From the NCBI RefSeq assembly GCF_006980705.1, contig NZ_SBHO01000004.1:62001-126000 (forward strand): a stretch of 64,000 nt of DNA, in the 5' to 3' direction. This DNA comes from Tepidiphilus olei (GTDB lineage Bacteria > Pseudomonadota > Gammaproteobacteria > Burkholderiales > Rhodocyclaceae). The translations under genes were made by a program, and so were the position numbers. Shown piece after piece: positions 32,850 to 42,167 of the stretch. Below the pieces are notes generated by a model, which saw only the letters and a program-made list of their open reading frames with translations, had not been told where the DNA came from and ran no database searches. Position 1 is the first letter of the stretch; each line of letters begins with the position of its first letter.

Positions 32850-33290
32850 TCAGGTGGCGGCCTCGACGCGCGCCTGCAGTTCCTGGCGTGCGGCCTCGGC
32901 CCCCCGGGCATCGTGCCCCAGCAAGCTCAGGCACTGGCGCTCGAGCATGTCGATCTCATCGAGCACCGCCTCGATGTCGCGGCGCTGCTGCTCGAGGGCG
33001 CGGCGCCGTTCTTCGAGCACGCTGAGGAAGCGGCGCAGTTGCGGCGCCGAATCGTGGCGCCCGTCGTACATGTCGATCAATTCCTTGATCTGCGCGAGCG
33101 ACAACCCCAGGCGCTTGCCGCGCAGCGTGAGCTTGAGCCGCGTGCGGTCGGCGCGATCATAGACCCGCACCCTCCCCTCGCGGCGCGGATGCAGCAGCCC
33201 CTGATCCTCGTAGTAGCGGATCGTACGCGGCGTGATACTGAACTCCCGCGCCAGATCCGAGATGGTGAAGTATTCCCTTGTCCGGCTCAT
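32850..33290 (-). CDS. liuR: MerR-family regulator of leucine catabolism
   Basis: The product has 146 residues from ATG 33290 (MSRTREYFTISDLAREF), a short GAGG site upstream. The N-terminal winged helix-turn-helix (TIRYYEDQGLLHPRREGRVRVY) is MerR type. It is followed by a long coiled-coil dimerisation helix (about 75-120) and a short effector region without metal-binding Cys. LiuR proteins control the liu operon in proteobacteria. It lies 69 bp upstream of liuA, with a perfect palindrome before its own start. Confidence 0.88.
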   Translation of the reverse strand: MSRTREYFTISDLAREFSITPRTIRYYEDQGLLHPRREGRVRVYDRADRTRLKLTLRGKRLGLSLAQIKELIDMYDGRHDSAPQLRRFLSVLEERRRALEQQRRDIEAVLDEIDMLERQCLSLLGHDARGAEAARQELQARVEAAT

Positions 33291-33320
33291 CCTCGCCTCG
33301 CGATTTTCCGGTAGACTGAT

Positions 33321-33340
33321 TTCCGTTGACGTCAACGGAA
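33321..33340. promoter_or_regulatory. Perfect 20-bp palindrome, candidate LiuR autoregulatory site
   Basis: TTCCGTTGACGTCAACGGAA equals its own reverse complement. It lies in the 59-bp gap between the divergent liuR (start 33290) and the metallo-hydrolase gene (start 33350), so it could control both. It shares TTGACGT with the site before liuA. Confidence 0.65.
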
Positions 33341-33349
33341 CATTACCAC

Positions 33350-34369
33350 ATGCACACCGAACTCAGCTATCCGCACCCGGCCACCCCCGAGCTCGGGCAA
33401 GTGACCACCGTCGCCCCCGGCGTACACTGGCTGCGCATGCCGCTGCCGTTTGCGCTCGATCACATCAACCTGTGGCTGATCGACGACGCCGAGAACCAGG
33501 TCGCCCTCGTCGACACGGGGTTTGCCTCGCCCCAGGTGCAAGCGGCCTGGCGCGAAGCACTGCGCCTGCGCCTGCCCTCGCGACTCATCGTCACCCACTT
33601 TCACCCCGACCATTTCGGGCTGGCCGATTGGCTCATGCGCGAATGGAACATCGAGCTGTGGATGAGCCATTCCGAATTCCTCACTGGCCACGCCGTGTGG
33701 AACGAGATCGCAGGCTACCAGCTGAGCGCGAGCCTCGCCCTCTATCGCGCCCACGGCTTGGACGAAGAACGCCTGGAAGCGATCACGGTACGCGGCAACG
33801 CCTATCGTCGCGGCGCTCCCCAATTGCCGGAGCGTTTTCATCGGCTACACGACGGCGACGAAGTAGTGATCGGCGGGCGCACGTGGCAAGTGATCACCGG
33901 GTGGGGGCACTCCCCCGAACACGTCAGTCTCTACTGCGCGGCGCAGAAACTGCTCATCTCCGGCGACATCCTGCTGCCCCGCATCTCCACCAACGTCAGC
34001 GTGTGGACGGTCTCCCCCGAAGACGACCCGCTCGCCGATTATCTGCGTTCACTGACTCGCCTCGAAGCCTTGCCCGAGGATACCCTTGTGCTACCATCGC
34101 ACGGGCTGCCCTTCGTGGGTTTGCATGCACGCATCGCGCAATTGCGCGCGCACCACGAAGAGCGCCTGGCGGTGCTCGAAGCCGCGCTCGACGCGCCGAA
34201 GACGGCGGCCGAAGTAATTACCACGCTCTTTTCTCGCACGCTCGACACGCACCAGCTGGTGTTTGCCCTCGGTGAGTCGCTCGCCCACCTCAACCACTTG
34301 GTCGCGCTCGCGCGTGTCGAACGGCTGCGCCACCCCGACGGTCGATGGCGCTTCGTGCGCATCGCCTGA
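33350..34369 (+). CDS. Metallo-beta-lactamase-fold hydrolase
   Basis: The product has 339 residues. The metal ligands are in THFHPDHFG (HxHxDH), GWGHSPEHV, LISGDILLP and LPSHGLPF. The C-terminal helical part (about 240-339) is longer than in glyoxalase II. An in-frame TTG at 33326 lies inside the palindrome, so ATG 33350 with GGAA 9 nt upstream is preferred. It is divergent from liuR and shares the LiuR-like palindrome, so a thioesterase-like role in acyl-CoA metabolism is an inference. It precedes phaC by 45 bp. Confidence 0.83.
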   Translation: MHTELSYPHPATPELGQVTTVAPGVHWLRMPLPFALDHINLWLIDDAENQVALVDTGFASPQVQAAWREALRLRLPSRLIVTHFHPDHFGLADWLMREWNIELWMSHSEFLTGHAVWNEIAGYQLSASLALYRAHGLDEERLEAITVRGNAYRRGAPQLPERFHRLHDGDEVVIGGRTWQVITGWGHSPEHVSLYCAAQKLLISGDILLPRISTNVSVWTVSPEDDPLADYLRSLTRLEALPEDTLVLPSHGLPFVGLHARIAQLRAHHEERLAVLEAALDAPKTAAEVITTLFSRTLDTHQLVFALGESLAHLNHLVALARVERLRHPDGRWRFVRIA

Positions 34370-34414
34370 CGAACTCCCTGCGTTTCACACACCACACACC
34401 CTGAGAGGGAAAAA

Positions 34415-36238
34415 ATGAGTGAGGCACAAGTCAAATCCAAAACGCCCGCATCTCCTCCGCCCGAATTGCCGGACCCCCAGGAGATGGCGAAAATCTATGC
34501 CGAAGTAGCCGAGCGTGCCGCACGGCTACTGGGCGAGACCATGCGCAAGCAACTCAAAGAAGGGATCCAGCCACCCAGTGACGACGTCGGCATCGCTCAG
34601 ACCTACATGGAGATGATGGCGCGTCTGCTCGCGAACCCCTACCGCCTCGCCCAGACGCAAATGAACCTGATGTGGGACTACTTCACCCTGTGGCAGCGCT
34701 CCATGCTCAAACTCATGGGCATGAAGGCGCCGCCGGTGGTCGAGCCAGAAAAGGGTGACCGCCGCTTCAAAGACCCGGACTGGGAAGAGCACTTCCTCTT
34801 CGACTACATCAAACAGTCCTACCTCATCGCCGCGCGCCGCATCCATGAAGTCATCGCCGACATCAAAGGGGTGGACGAGCGCACGAAAAAACGCATCGAA
34901 TTCTTCACCCGCTATTTCATCGATGCGCTCTCGCCGTCGAATTTCGCCCTCACCAACCCCGAGGTCTTCCGCGAAACCCTGCGCACCCACGGTCAAAACC
35001 TCATCCGGGGGTTGAAGAATCTCCTGCGCGACCTCGAAGAAGGCGGCGGGCAGCTGCGCATCCGCATGACCGACACCTCCGCCTTCGAACTGGGCAAGAA
35101 CATCGCCACCACGCCGGGCAAGGTGGTGTATCAAACCGAGCTCATGCAGCTCATCCAATACACCCCCACCACCGAGACGGTCTACAAGCGGCCGATGTTG
35201 ATCGTCCCCCCGTGGATCAACAAGTACTACATCCTCGATCTACGTTCGGAGAATTCCTTCGTCAAATGGTGTGTCGAACAAGGGCACACGGTGTTCATCA
35301 TCTCCTGGGTCAACCCCGACGCGCGGCTCGCCAACGCCACTTTCGACGACTACGTCGCCAAAGGCGTGCTCGCAGCGCTCGATGCGATCGAACAGCAAAC
35401 CGACGAGCGGCAAACCAACGTGGTCGGCTACTGCCTCGGTGGCACCTTGCTGGCCACGACCGCCGCCTATCTCGCCGCCAAGCGACAGAAACGCATGGCC
35501 TCCACGACTTTCCTCGCCACCCTCACCGACTTCTCCGAACCCGGCGAGCTGGGGGTCTTTACCACCCCCGAGACCGTGGCGGCGCTGGAGAAGAAAATGC
35601 AGGAGCGCGGCTACCTCGAAGGCTCGGAGATGGCCACCACCTTCAACATGCTGCGCGACAACGATCTCATCTGGTCCTTCGTGGTCAACAACTACCTGCT
35701 CGGCAAAGAGCCCTTCCCCTTCGACCTGCTGTACTGGAACTCCGACTCCACCCGCATGCCGGCCGCAATGCACAGCTTCTATCTGCGCAAGATGTACGTC
35801 GAGAACAAGCTCGTCGAACCGGGCGGCATCGAAATCCTCGGCACCCCGATCGACCTGGGCAAGATCAAACATCCCTGCCACTTCGTCTCGACCCTCGAGG
35901 ATCACATTGCGCCCTGGCGCACCACCTACAAAGGGGCCCGACGTTTCACCGGAGCCCCAGTGCGTTTCGTGCTCGGCGGCTCGGGGCACATCGCCGGCAT
36001 CGTCAACCCCCCCTCGGGAAACAAATACGGTCACTGGACCAATCCCATCTCGCCTCTGCCGGAGGATCCGGACGAATGGCTGCGTGGCGCCGAACACCAT
36101 CCGGGTTCGTGGTGGCCCAGCTGGAACGAATGGCTGGTGGCGCAGGACGACACGCGCGTGCCGGCGCGCGACCCGGCCAACGGGAAACTCCCCGTGATCG
36201 AGGATGCCCCTGGTTCTTACGTGAAGGTGCGCGTCTGA
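34415..36238 (+). CDS. phaC: Class I poly(3-hydroxyalkanoate) synthase
   Basis: The product has 607 residues with GAGAGGGA upstream of the ATG. The lipase-box-like GYCLGG carries the catalytic Cys (near residue 340), and GSGHIAGIVNPP contains the catalytic His (near 524). FVVNNYLLGKEPFPFDLLYWN is a family hallmark. It polymerises (R)-3-hydroxyacyl-CoA into storage granules. phaA and phaB are not adjacent; the thiolase of the liu operon could supply acetoacetyl-CoA. The length equals typical class I enzymes. Confidence 0.95.
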   Translation: MSEAQVKSKTPASPPPELPDPQEMAKIYAEVAERAARLLGETMRKQLKEGIQPPSDDVGIAQTYMEMMARLLANPYRLAQTQMNLMWDYFTLWQRSMLKLMGMKAPPVVEPEKGDRRFKDPDWEEHFLFDYIKQSYLIAARRIHEVIADIKGVDERTKKRIEFFTRYFIDALSPSNFALTNPEVFRETLRTHGQNLIRGLKNLLRDLEEGGGQLRIRMTDTSAFELGKNIATTPGKVVYQTELMQLIQYTPTTETVYKRPMLIVPPWINKYYILDLRSENSFVKWCVEQGHTVFIISWVNPDARLANATFDDYVAKGVLAALDAIEQQTDERQTNVVGYCLGGTLLATTAAYLAAKRQKRMASTTFLATLTDFSEPGELGVFTTPETVAALEKKMQERGYLEGSEMATTFNMLRDNDLIWSFVVNNYLLGKEPFPFDLLYWNSDSTRMPAAMHSFYLRKMYVENKLVEPGGIEILGTPIDLGKIKHPCHFVSTLEDHIAPWRTTYKGARRFTGAPVRFVLGGSGHIAGIVNPPSGNKYGHWTNPISPLPEDPDEWLRGAEHHPGSWWPSWNEWLVAQDDTRVPARDPANGKLPVIEDAPGSYVKVRV

Positions 36239-36276
36239 TCGACGAAATCGCCACCACCGCCGTCAGCGAGACGGCG

Positions 36277-36675
36277 GTGGTGCTCGACACCAACGTGGCA
36301 CTGGCGCTGTGGTACTTCGCCGACCCGGCGCTCGCCGGGCTGGCCACAGCGCTCGCCGCCGGCCGCCTCGTGCCGGTTGCCACGCCGCCGATGCGCGCCG
36401 AATGGGACTGCGTGCTCGAGCGCCCCGAATTCGACACCCGGCGCGCAGCGGCAGCCCGCGCCGCCTATGGGGCGTTGCGTCGCGAACTGCCCCTCCCCGA
36501 GCTGGAAGCTCCGGCCCACTGCCGCGATCCCGACGACCAGAAATTCCTCGTCTGCGCGCTCGCCTACGCGCCGCTTTTAATCACACGAGACAAAGCGCTC
36601 CTGCGCCTCGCGCGCCACCGCCGCATCGCCCCGCGGTTGCGGATCGTACGGCCGGAAAACGCTTTTCCGCGGTGA
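36277..36675 (+). CDS. PIN-domain protein, putative toxin (TIGR00305-like)
   Basis: The product has 132 residues from GTG 36277 or the adjacent GTG 36280; no ATG exists in the frame. The acidic PIN residues appear in VVLDTNVALA, MRAEWD, CRDPDDQKFL and ITRDKALL. The spacing fits the family annotated as putative toxin component, a Mg-dependent RNase fold. It starts 39 bp after phaC with no visible antitoxin on either side. It may be a solitary RNase co-transcribed with phaC. Confidence 0.72.
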   Translation: MVLDTNVALALWYFADPALAGLATALAAGRLVPVATPPMRAEWDCVLERPEFDTRRAAAARAAYGALRRELPLPELEAPAHCRDPDDQKFLVCALAYAPLLITRDKALLRLARHRRIAPRLRIVRPENAFPR

Positions 36676-36684
36676 CGAACAGGC

Positions 36685-36708
36685 TCCCGGTGACCCGTGC
36701 CACCGGGA
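36685..36708. terminator. Bidirectional hairpin between convergent genes
   Basis: TCCCGGTG (36685-36692) and CACCGGGA (36701-36708) form a perfect 8-bp stem with an 8-nt loop. It sits between the ends of the convergent PIN and CoA-transferase genes. No clear T-run follows. Confidence 0.5.
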
Positions 36709-36714
36709 CGATTC

Positions 36715-38277
36715 TCACTTGCGCCAGGCGTCGGCCTGTACCAGCGAATCGTCGCGCCAGGCTTCGCGCGCGGCCTTGTTCGCCATCCAGTTGGGCAGGA
36801 AGGTGAACGCCTCGTCGAGCAGGTGCGGCGTGTGCTTGCCCGGCGAGTAGCGCAGCGCCCGCTCGAAGTATTCACGCAGCGCCGGCTTGAAGTTGGGATG
36901 GGCGCAATTCTCGATGATGACGCGGGCGCGCTGCTTGGGGGAGAGGCCGCGCAGATCGGCCAAGCCCTGTTCGGTGACGATCACCTGCACGTCGTGCTCC
37001 GTGTGATCCACGTGCGAGACCATGGGCACGATGCAGGAGATGGTGCCGCCCTTGGCGCTCGAGGGCGTCATGAAGATCGAGATGAAGGCGTTGCGCGCGA
37101 AGTCGCCCGAGCCGCCGATGCCGTTCATGATCGAGGTGCCCATGATGTGGGTCGAGTTGACGTTGCCGTAGATGTCGGCCTCGATCAGCCCGTTCATGGC
37201 GATGACGCCCAGGCGCCGGATGACCTCGGGGTGATTCGAGATTTCCTGCGGCCGCAGCAGGATCTTGTTCTTGAAGTCTTTCAGGTTGGCGTTGAGCGCG
37301 GTGAGCGCGTCCGGGCTGAGCGAGAAGGACGTGGCCGAGGCGCAGGTGAGCTTGCCGCAGCGGATCAACTCGAGCATGCCGTCTTGCAGCACCTCGGTGT
37401 AGGCGGTGAGATTCTCGAAGGGGCCGTCGCGCAGCCCCGCCATCACGGCGTTGGCGACGTTGCCCACGCCCGATTGCAGCGGCAGGAGGTTCTCCGGCAG
37501 ACGCCCTTTTTTCACTTCGTGCTGTAGGAATTCGAGGATGTGGCCGGCGATGCGACGCGAATTCTCGTCGGGTGGGGAGAAGGGGGTGTTGCGGTCGGGA
37601 TGGTTGGTCTCCACCACCGCGATCACTTTGTCGAGGTCGACGCGGTAGTAGGGGATGCCGATGCGATCGGCCGACTTCAGGATGGGAATGGGCTTGCGGT
37701 GCGGCGGCAGGGCCGTGCCGTAGTAGATGTCGTGCATGCCCTCGAGCTCGGGGTTTTGCCAGGCATTGACCTCGAGGATGATCTTGTCGGCCAGATCGAG
37801 CCAGGTCTTGTTGTTGCCCACCGAGGATGAAGGAATCAGCAGGCCGTCTTCGGTGATGCCCGCCACCTCGACCACGGCGATGTCGAGCTTGCCGAGGAAC
37901 CCGCCCCAGACGAATTGCGCCACGTGCGAGAGGTGTATGTCGATGTACTCCATCTCGCCGGCGTTGATGCGCTTGCGGCAGGTGGGGTCGGACTGGTAGG
38001 GCAGGCGCATTTCGATGCCGTCGACCATGGCCAGCGCCCCGTCGAGCTCGGGGGCGGTGGAAGCGCCGGTCCACACGCTGATCTTGAAACGCTGTCCGCG
38101 CAGGTTCGCGTCGAGGATGCGCTTGGCCAGCGCCGCGGGCACCACTTTGGGGTAGCCGGCGCCGGTGAAGCCGCTCATGCCGACGTTCACGCCGGAAGGA
38201 ATCAGGGCTGCGGCCTCGTCGGCCGACATGATCTTGCCGCGCAGCTGAGCATCGAGGATACGATCGTTCGCGCTCAT
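36715..38277 (-). CDS. Succinyl-CoA:acetate CoA-transferase / acetyl-CoA hydrolase family
   Basis: The product has 520 residues. GMSGFTGAGYPK at the N-terminus, GITEDGLLIPSSSVGNNKTW in the middle and VIVTEQGLADLRG near the end place it in the Cat1/AarC/YgfH group. The Glu of VTEQG is the thioester-forming residue of the family. It moves CoA between succinate and acetate, or hydrolyses acetyl-CoA. It is transcribed alone or after galE; a hairpin and an AT-rich palindrome lie just upstream. Confidence 0.9.
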   Translation of the reverse strand: MSANDRILDAQLRGKIMSADEAAALIPSGVNVGMSGFTGAGYPKVVPAALAKRILDANLRGQRFKISVWTGASTAPELDGALAMVDGIEMRLPYQSDPTCRKRINAGEMEYIDIHLSHVAQFVWGGFLGKLDIAVVEVAGITEDGLLIPSSSVGNNKTWLDLADKIILEVNAWQNPELEGMHDIYYGTALPPHRKPIPILKSADRIGIPYYRVDLDKVIAVVETNHPDRNTPFSPPDENSRRIAGHILEFLQHEVKKGRLPENLLPLQSGVGNVANAVMAGLRDGPFENLTAYTEVLQDGMLELIRCGKLTCASATSFSLSPDALTALNANLKDFKNKILLRPQEISNHPEVIRRLGVIAMNGLIEADIYGNVNSTHIMGTSIMNGIGGSGDFARNAFISIFMTPSSAKGGTISCIVPMVSHVDHTEHDVQVIVTEQGLADLRGLSPKQRARVIIENCAHPNFKPALREYFERALRYSPGKHTPHLLDEAFTFLPNWMANKAAREAWRDDSLVQADAWRK

Positions 38278-38300
38278 GATCCATGAAAAGGGAAGGGAGA

Positions 38301-38323
38301 ACGTGCGATTCTACCCCGCACGT
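38301..38323 (-). terminator. Hairpin after galE, upstream of the CoA-transferase gene
   Basis: ACGTGCG (38301-38307) and CGCACGT (38317-38323) pair perfectly over 7 bp around a 9-nt loop. On the minus strand the hairpin is followed by a pyrimidine-rich tract, compatible with a weak terminator or a leader hairpin of the next gene. Confidence 0.4.
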
Positions 38324-38328
38324 CATGC

Positions 38329-38342
38329 GTTTTATATAAAAC
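38329..38342. promoter_or_regulatory. AT-rich palindrome in the galE-CoA-transferase gap
   Basis: GTTTTATATAAAAC is a perfect 14-bp palindrome and the only AT-rich patch in this area. It lies about 52 bp upstream of the CoA-transferase start and contains -10-like hexamers. It is likely part of that gene's promoter or an operator. Confidence 0.4.
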
Positions 38343-38368
38343 ATCAAAGACTTGCCATATGAATCCCT

Positions 38369-39394
38369 TTATCCTTCGGTCTTCGCATAGCCCTGCGGAT
38401 TGGCCTGCTGCCAGCGCCAGGCGTCGCGGCACATCTCCTCGATCCCACGCGTGGCACGCCAGCCGAGGCGCTCGGCAGCGAGGCTCGGATCGGCCCAGCA
38501 CGCGGCGACGTCGCCGGGGCGGCGCGGGGCGATCTCGAAGGGGATCGCGCGTCCGCTCGCCTGCTCGAAAGCGCGCACGAGTTCGAGCACGCTATGGCCC
38601 CGGCCCGTGCCGAGGTTCACCGCCAGGCATTGCGGCGACTCGGCGGCAAGCGTGCGCAGCGCCGCCAGATGCCCCAGCGCCAGATCCACCACGTGTAGGT
38701 AGTCGCGCACCCCCGTGCCGTCGGGCGTGGGATAGTCGTTGCCGAAAACGCGCAGTTTCGGCAGCCGCCCCACCGCCACTTGGGCCACGTAGGGCATGAG
38801 GTTGTTGGGCACGCCGCCCGGGTCCTCGCCGATGCGCCCGGAAGGGTGCGCGCCCACGGGGTTGAAATAGCGCAACAGGGCGATGCGCCAGTCGGGCTGG
38901 GCGCGGAAGAGGTCGCGCAGCATCTCTTCGACCACCAGCTTGGTGCGGCCGTACGGGTTGGTAGCGCTCAAGGGATGGTCTTCGGTGAGCGGCAGGCGCT
39001 GCGGCTCGCCATAGACCGTGGCCGAGGAGCTGAAGACGAGGGTCTTCACGCCGCACGCCTGCATCGCCTCCAGCAGCCGCAGGGTACCGAGCACGTTGTT
39101 GTCGTAATAGGCGAGCGGCTGCGCCACCGATTCGCCCACGGCCTTCAAGCCGGCGAAGTGGATCACCGCCGTGCAGCCGTGCCGCTCGAGCACGCGCACG
39201 AGCGTGTCGCGGTCGCGCACGTCGGCCTCGATCACCGTCGGCGCACGCCCGGCCAGTTCGGCCACGCGCACGAGCGCCTCGGGGTGGCTGTTGGAGAAAT
39301 TGTCGAGCGCCACCACCTCGTGGCCCGCCGCCAGGAGTTCCACACAGGTGTGCGAGCCGATATAGCCGGCCGCGCCGGTCACCAGCACCTTCAT
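38369..39394 (-). CDS. galE: UDP-glucose 4-epimerase
   Basis: The product has 341 residues. The NAD-binding motif [10 protein letters not shown] starts at residue 7; the catalytic YxxxK is in [13 protein letters not shown], with Ser in FSSSATVYG. It interconverts UDP-glucose and UDP-galactose for surface polysaccharides. No other sugar-nucleotide genes are adjacent. It is divergent from thiI. Confidence 0.94.
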   Translation of the reverse strand: MKVLVTGAAGYIGSHTCVELLAAGHEVVALDNFSNSHPEALVRVAELAGRAPTVIEADVRDRDTLVRVLERHGCTAVIHFAGLKAVGESVAQPLAYYDNNVLGTLRLLEAMQACGVKTLVFSSSATVYGEPQRLPLTEDHPLSATNPYGRTKLVVEEMLRDLFRAQPDWRIALLRYFNPVGAHPSGRIGEDPGGVPNNLMPYVAQVAVGRLPKLRVFGNDYPTPDGTGVRDYLHVVDLALGHLAALRTLAAESPQCLAVNLGTGRGHSVLELVRAFEQASGRAIPFEIAPRRPGDVAACWADPSLAAERLGWRATRGIEEMCRDAWRWQQANPQGYAKTEG

Positions 39395-39455
39395 CCTTCA
39401 CCCCTACCGAAAAAGGTTTAGTGTACGCGAAAGCGGCTCGGTCCTCGTCGGGCGC

Positions 39456-39464
39456 TGCTAGAAT
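39456..39464 (+). promoter_or_regulatory. Extended -10 promoter candidate for thiI
   Basis: TG (39456-39457), C, then TAGAAT (39459-39464) form an extended -10 element with one mismatch. It would give a leader of about 24 nt before the thiI ATG. Confidence 0.4.
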
Positions 39465-39494
39465 CGCCGATTCCCTTTTCCCGACCATCCCGGC

Positions 39495-40931
39495 ATGCGT
39501 TTCCTCCTCAAGCTCTCCCCCGAGATCATCATCAAGAGCACCTCGGTGCGCAAGACGATGACCAAGATCCTCGCCGACAACGTGCGGCGTCTGGCCGAGA
39601 AAGACGGCATTGCCTGCCGTGTGCGTCGATTCTGGGACAAGATCGAAGTCGAAGTGGCCGACGAGGACGGCGGGCGGCTGCAGCAGCGCCTGTGCGACAC
39701 CCCCGGCATCGATCTCGTCTTGCGCGTGCGTGAGCTCCCTTTGCCCGAAGTCTCGCCGCAGGCCGTGGCCCAGGCCGTGGCCGAGATCGCCGCGCCTTGG
39801 GTGGCCGGAAAGACTTTCGCCGTGCGCGCCAAGCGCAAGGGGCGCCATGCCTTCACCTCGCTCGAACTCGAACGCGCGGCGGGCGCCGCGCTCCTCGCTG
39901 CCGCACCGGGGGCCAAGGTCGATCTCACGCACCCCGAGGTGACGGTGGCGATCGAACTCTCGGGCGACGTGCTCGAGCTCGTCGAAGGGCGCGAGAAAGG
40001 GTTGGGCGGTTTTCCGCTCGGTGCCCAGGGCGAGGCGCTCGCCCTCGTCTCCGGCGGGTTCGATTCGAGCGTGGCCGCCTTTCTCATGCTACGCCGAGGA
40101 ATCAAGACGCACTTCGTCTTCTTCGACCTGGGCGGAGCCGAGCACGAGGCGGCCGTGCAGCAGGTGTGCCACTACCTGTGGCAACGCTACGCCCGCTCGC
40201 ATCCGGTGCTCTTCGTCTCCGTGCCCTTCGGCGAGGTGATCGAGCGGCTGCTCTCCGACGTGCGCGAAGGCTACATGGGGGTGATGCTCAAGCGCCTGAT
40301 GCTGATGGCCGCCTCTCGCCTGGCCGACGAGCTCGGGCTCGACGCGCTGGTGACCGGCGAGAGCCTCGCCCAGGTCTCGAGCCAGACGCTGAGAAATCTC
40401 GCCCTCATCGACCGGGCCACCGACAAGCTGGTGGTACGCCCGGTGGTGGCGCTGCACAAGAACGAGATCATCGCCTGGGCCGAGCGCATCGGCACGCGCT
40501 CTTTTGCCGAACATCTGCCGGAACACTGCGCCGTCATCTCCAGGCGGCCGGTGATCCACGGCTCCTTCGAGCGACTCGCCGAGCTGGAGCAGAATTTCGA
40601 CTTCACGGTGCTCGATCGGGCGCTCGCCGCGCGCAAGACCTGGAAGATCGAGGCGCTCGCCACGCCCCCCGAGGCCGGCGAGGCGCTGCCTGTCGTGACA
40701 CGCAAAGCCCCCGGCGAGCTCCTCATCGACATCCGCCCCCCCGAGCTCGCCGACGAAGCGCCGCTACCCGAAGCCGACCTGGTGATTCCCTTCTTCGCCC
40801 TGCGCGAAGCCGTGCTACCCGAAGCGCGGCGCTATCTGCTCTACTGCGACCGCGGCCTGCTGAGCCAGTGGCACGGCCGGGCGCTCGCTGCGCGCGGATT
40901 GGACGTGGCGGTGTATCAGCCGGAGTTTTGA
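39495..40931 (+). CDS. thiI: tRNA 4-thiouridine synthase with rhodanese domain
   Basis: The product has 478 residues. The N-terminal ferredoxin-like/THUMP region (about 1-165) is followed by the PP-loop LVSGGFDSSVAAF (near 185), then a C-terminal rhodanese domain with the persulfide Cys in LLYCDRGLLS (near 450). This long form makes s4U8 in tRNA and can feed sulfur to thiazole synthesis; thiS and thiG lie about 11 kb to the right. The end overlaps the convergent exporter gene by 16 bp. Confidence 0.95.
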   Translation: MRFLLKLSPEIIIKSTSVRKTMTKILADNVRRLAEKDGIACRVRRFWDKIEVEVADEDGGRLQQRLCDTPGIDLVLRVRELPLPEVSPQAVAQAVAEIAAPWVAGKTFAVRAKRKGRHAFTSLELERAAGAALLAAAPGAKVDLTHPEVTVAIELSGDVLELVEGREKGLGGFPLGAQGEALALVSGGFDSSVAAFLMLRRGIKTHFVFFDLGGAEHEAAVQQVCHYLWQRYARSHPVLFVSVPFGEVIERLLSDVREGYMGVMLKRLMLMAASRLADELGLDALVTGESLAQVSSQTLRNLALIDRATDKLVVRPVVALHKNEIIAWAERIGTRSFAEHLPEHCAVISRRPVIHGSFERLAELEQNFDFTVLDRALAARKTWKIEALATPPEAGEALPVVTRKAPGELLIDIRPPELADEAPLPEADLVIPFFALREAVLPEARRYLLYCDRGLLSQWHGRALAARGLDVAVYQPEF

Positions 40932-42151
40932 GCCGACACCTTCGTACTGCGACGCCATGAGACCACACCCAGTACCGCCAACAGCAAAGCCCACAGGCTG
41001 ATCGCTACCGTCATGGAAGCGCGCGGCGTCAAGGTGCTTGCTCCCAGCGCCAAACCGGTAAGGAAGACGCACAGCATCATCACGAAGCCCGCCAAGGCCG
41101 AGGCCGAACCGGCTGCGTGAGGAAAAGGAGAAACCGCGCCACTCTGGCCGCAAGGCATGTGGATGCCGTGCGCGAGCATATAAGGATAAAAGGGCAGAAC
41201 GACGGCCCACCAATGATCGACCCCCGAGAATGTCACCATGCCCACGGCTCCGAGCACACTCGCGGACGCCCCGAAAGCCACCGTACGCGCAATGCCCAAG
41301 GTACGCAATAGGCGGCGGCAAAGCAAAGTGCCTAATAGGAAAGCGGCGGCCGTAGAGCACAATACCCAGCCGCAATCCTGCGGGGTCAGCCCATAGCGGT
41401 CGATCAGCACGTAGGACGAAGTGGCGAGAAAGGTGAACACGCCCCCATAGGACGCACTGGAGAGCAAGGTGAAGTACCAGAAATCGGGGTGGGCGCCAAT
41501 CTCGCGCCAGGTAAAGGCGAAACGACGCCAGCGCAGCGCCTCGGCATTGGGTCGGGGAAGGGTCTCGCGCAACCCCCATAGCACCACGGCCAAAGTGAGC
41601 ACGCCGATGACGACCAACACCCCCAGGGCGGCGCGCCAGCCGAGCGCCCAAGTGAGCAAACCGCCCAAGGGAGGTCCGAGACAAGCCAACACCCCGAGGC
41701 CGGACAAAGCCTTGCTCATGGCCAGGGCGGCCGCGAGCGTTTCATAGACGTCGCGAACGATGGCACGCGCCGTCATTACTGAAGCCCCCAAAGCCACGCC
41801 CTGGACGATACGCCACAGCAGCAGCTGCCCTATGCTGGTAGCGAGGACGCCCCCCAGGGCGCTCATGACGTAGAGCGCAAGCCCTGTCGCCAGCACCGAC
41901 TTGCGTCCGAAGCGGTCGGACAAAGCCCCCCATAGGGGTTGCGACACACCGAAAGCGAGCAACAGCGCTGCCAGGGTCTGCTGGCCTTCGGCCAAGCTCG
42001 CGCCAAGCTGAACCGTCAGCTCGGGTAAAGCCGGCAGATAGAGATCCGTGGTCAGCGGCTGTAGCCCCAGCAACAAGGACAACACCACCACCAGTAGAAC
42101 CGAGTCCGGTTCCTTCCGTCTGCCATCCGCGTTACTATTCGAGGCATCCAT
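40916..42151 (-). CDS. Bcr/CflA-family multidrug efflux MFS transporter
   Basis: The product has 411 residues from ATG 42151; ATG 42169 is an alternative and neither has a clear Shine-Dalgarno. Twelve membrane segments are expected. LTTDLYLPALPEL, the loop motif GALSDRFGRKSVL and the ARAIVRDVYE motif typical of Bcr/CflA drug exporters are present. The gene is divergent from the C-S lyase gene with a start-to-start gap of only about 16 bp. Confidence 0.88.
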   Translation of the reverse strand: MDASNSNADGRRKEPDSVLLVVVLSLLLGLQPLTTDLYLPALPELTVQLGASLAEGQQTLAALLLAFGVSQPLWGALSDRFGRKSVLATGLALYVMSALGGVLATSIGQLLLWRIVQGVALGASVMTARAIVRDVYETLAAALAMSKALSGLGVLACLGPPLGGLLTWALGWRAALGVLVVIGVLTLAVVLWGLRETLPRPNAEALRWRRFAFTWREIGAHPDFWYFTLLSSASYGGVFTFLATSSYVLIDRYGLTPQDCGWVLCSTAAAFLLGTLLCRRLLRTLGIARTVAFGASASVLGAVGMVTFSGVDHWWAVVLPFYPYMLAHGIHMPCGQSGAVSPFPHAAGSASALAGFVMMLCVFLTGLALGASTLTPRASMTVAISLWALLLAVLGVVSWRRSTKVSAQNSG

Positions 42152-42167
42152 CGAAAAATCGCATTCC

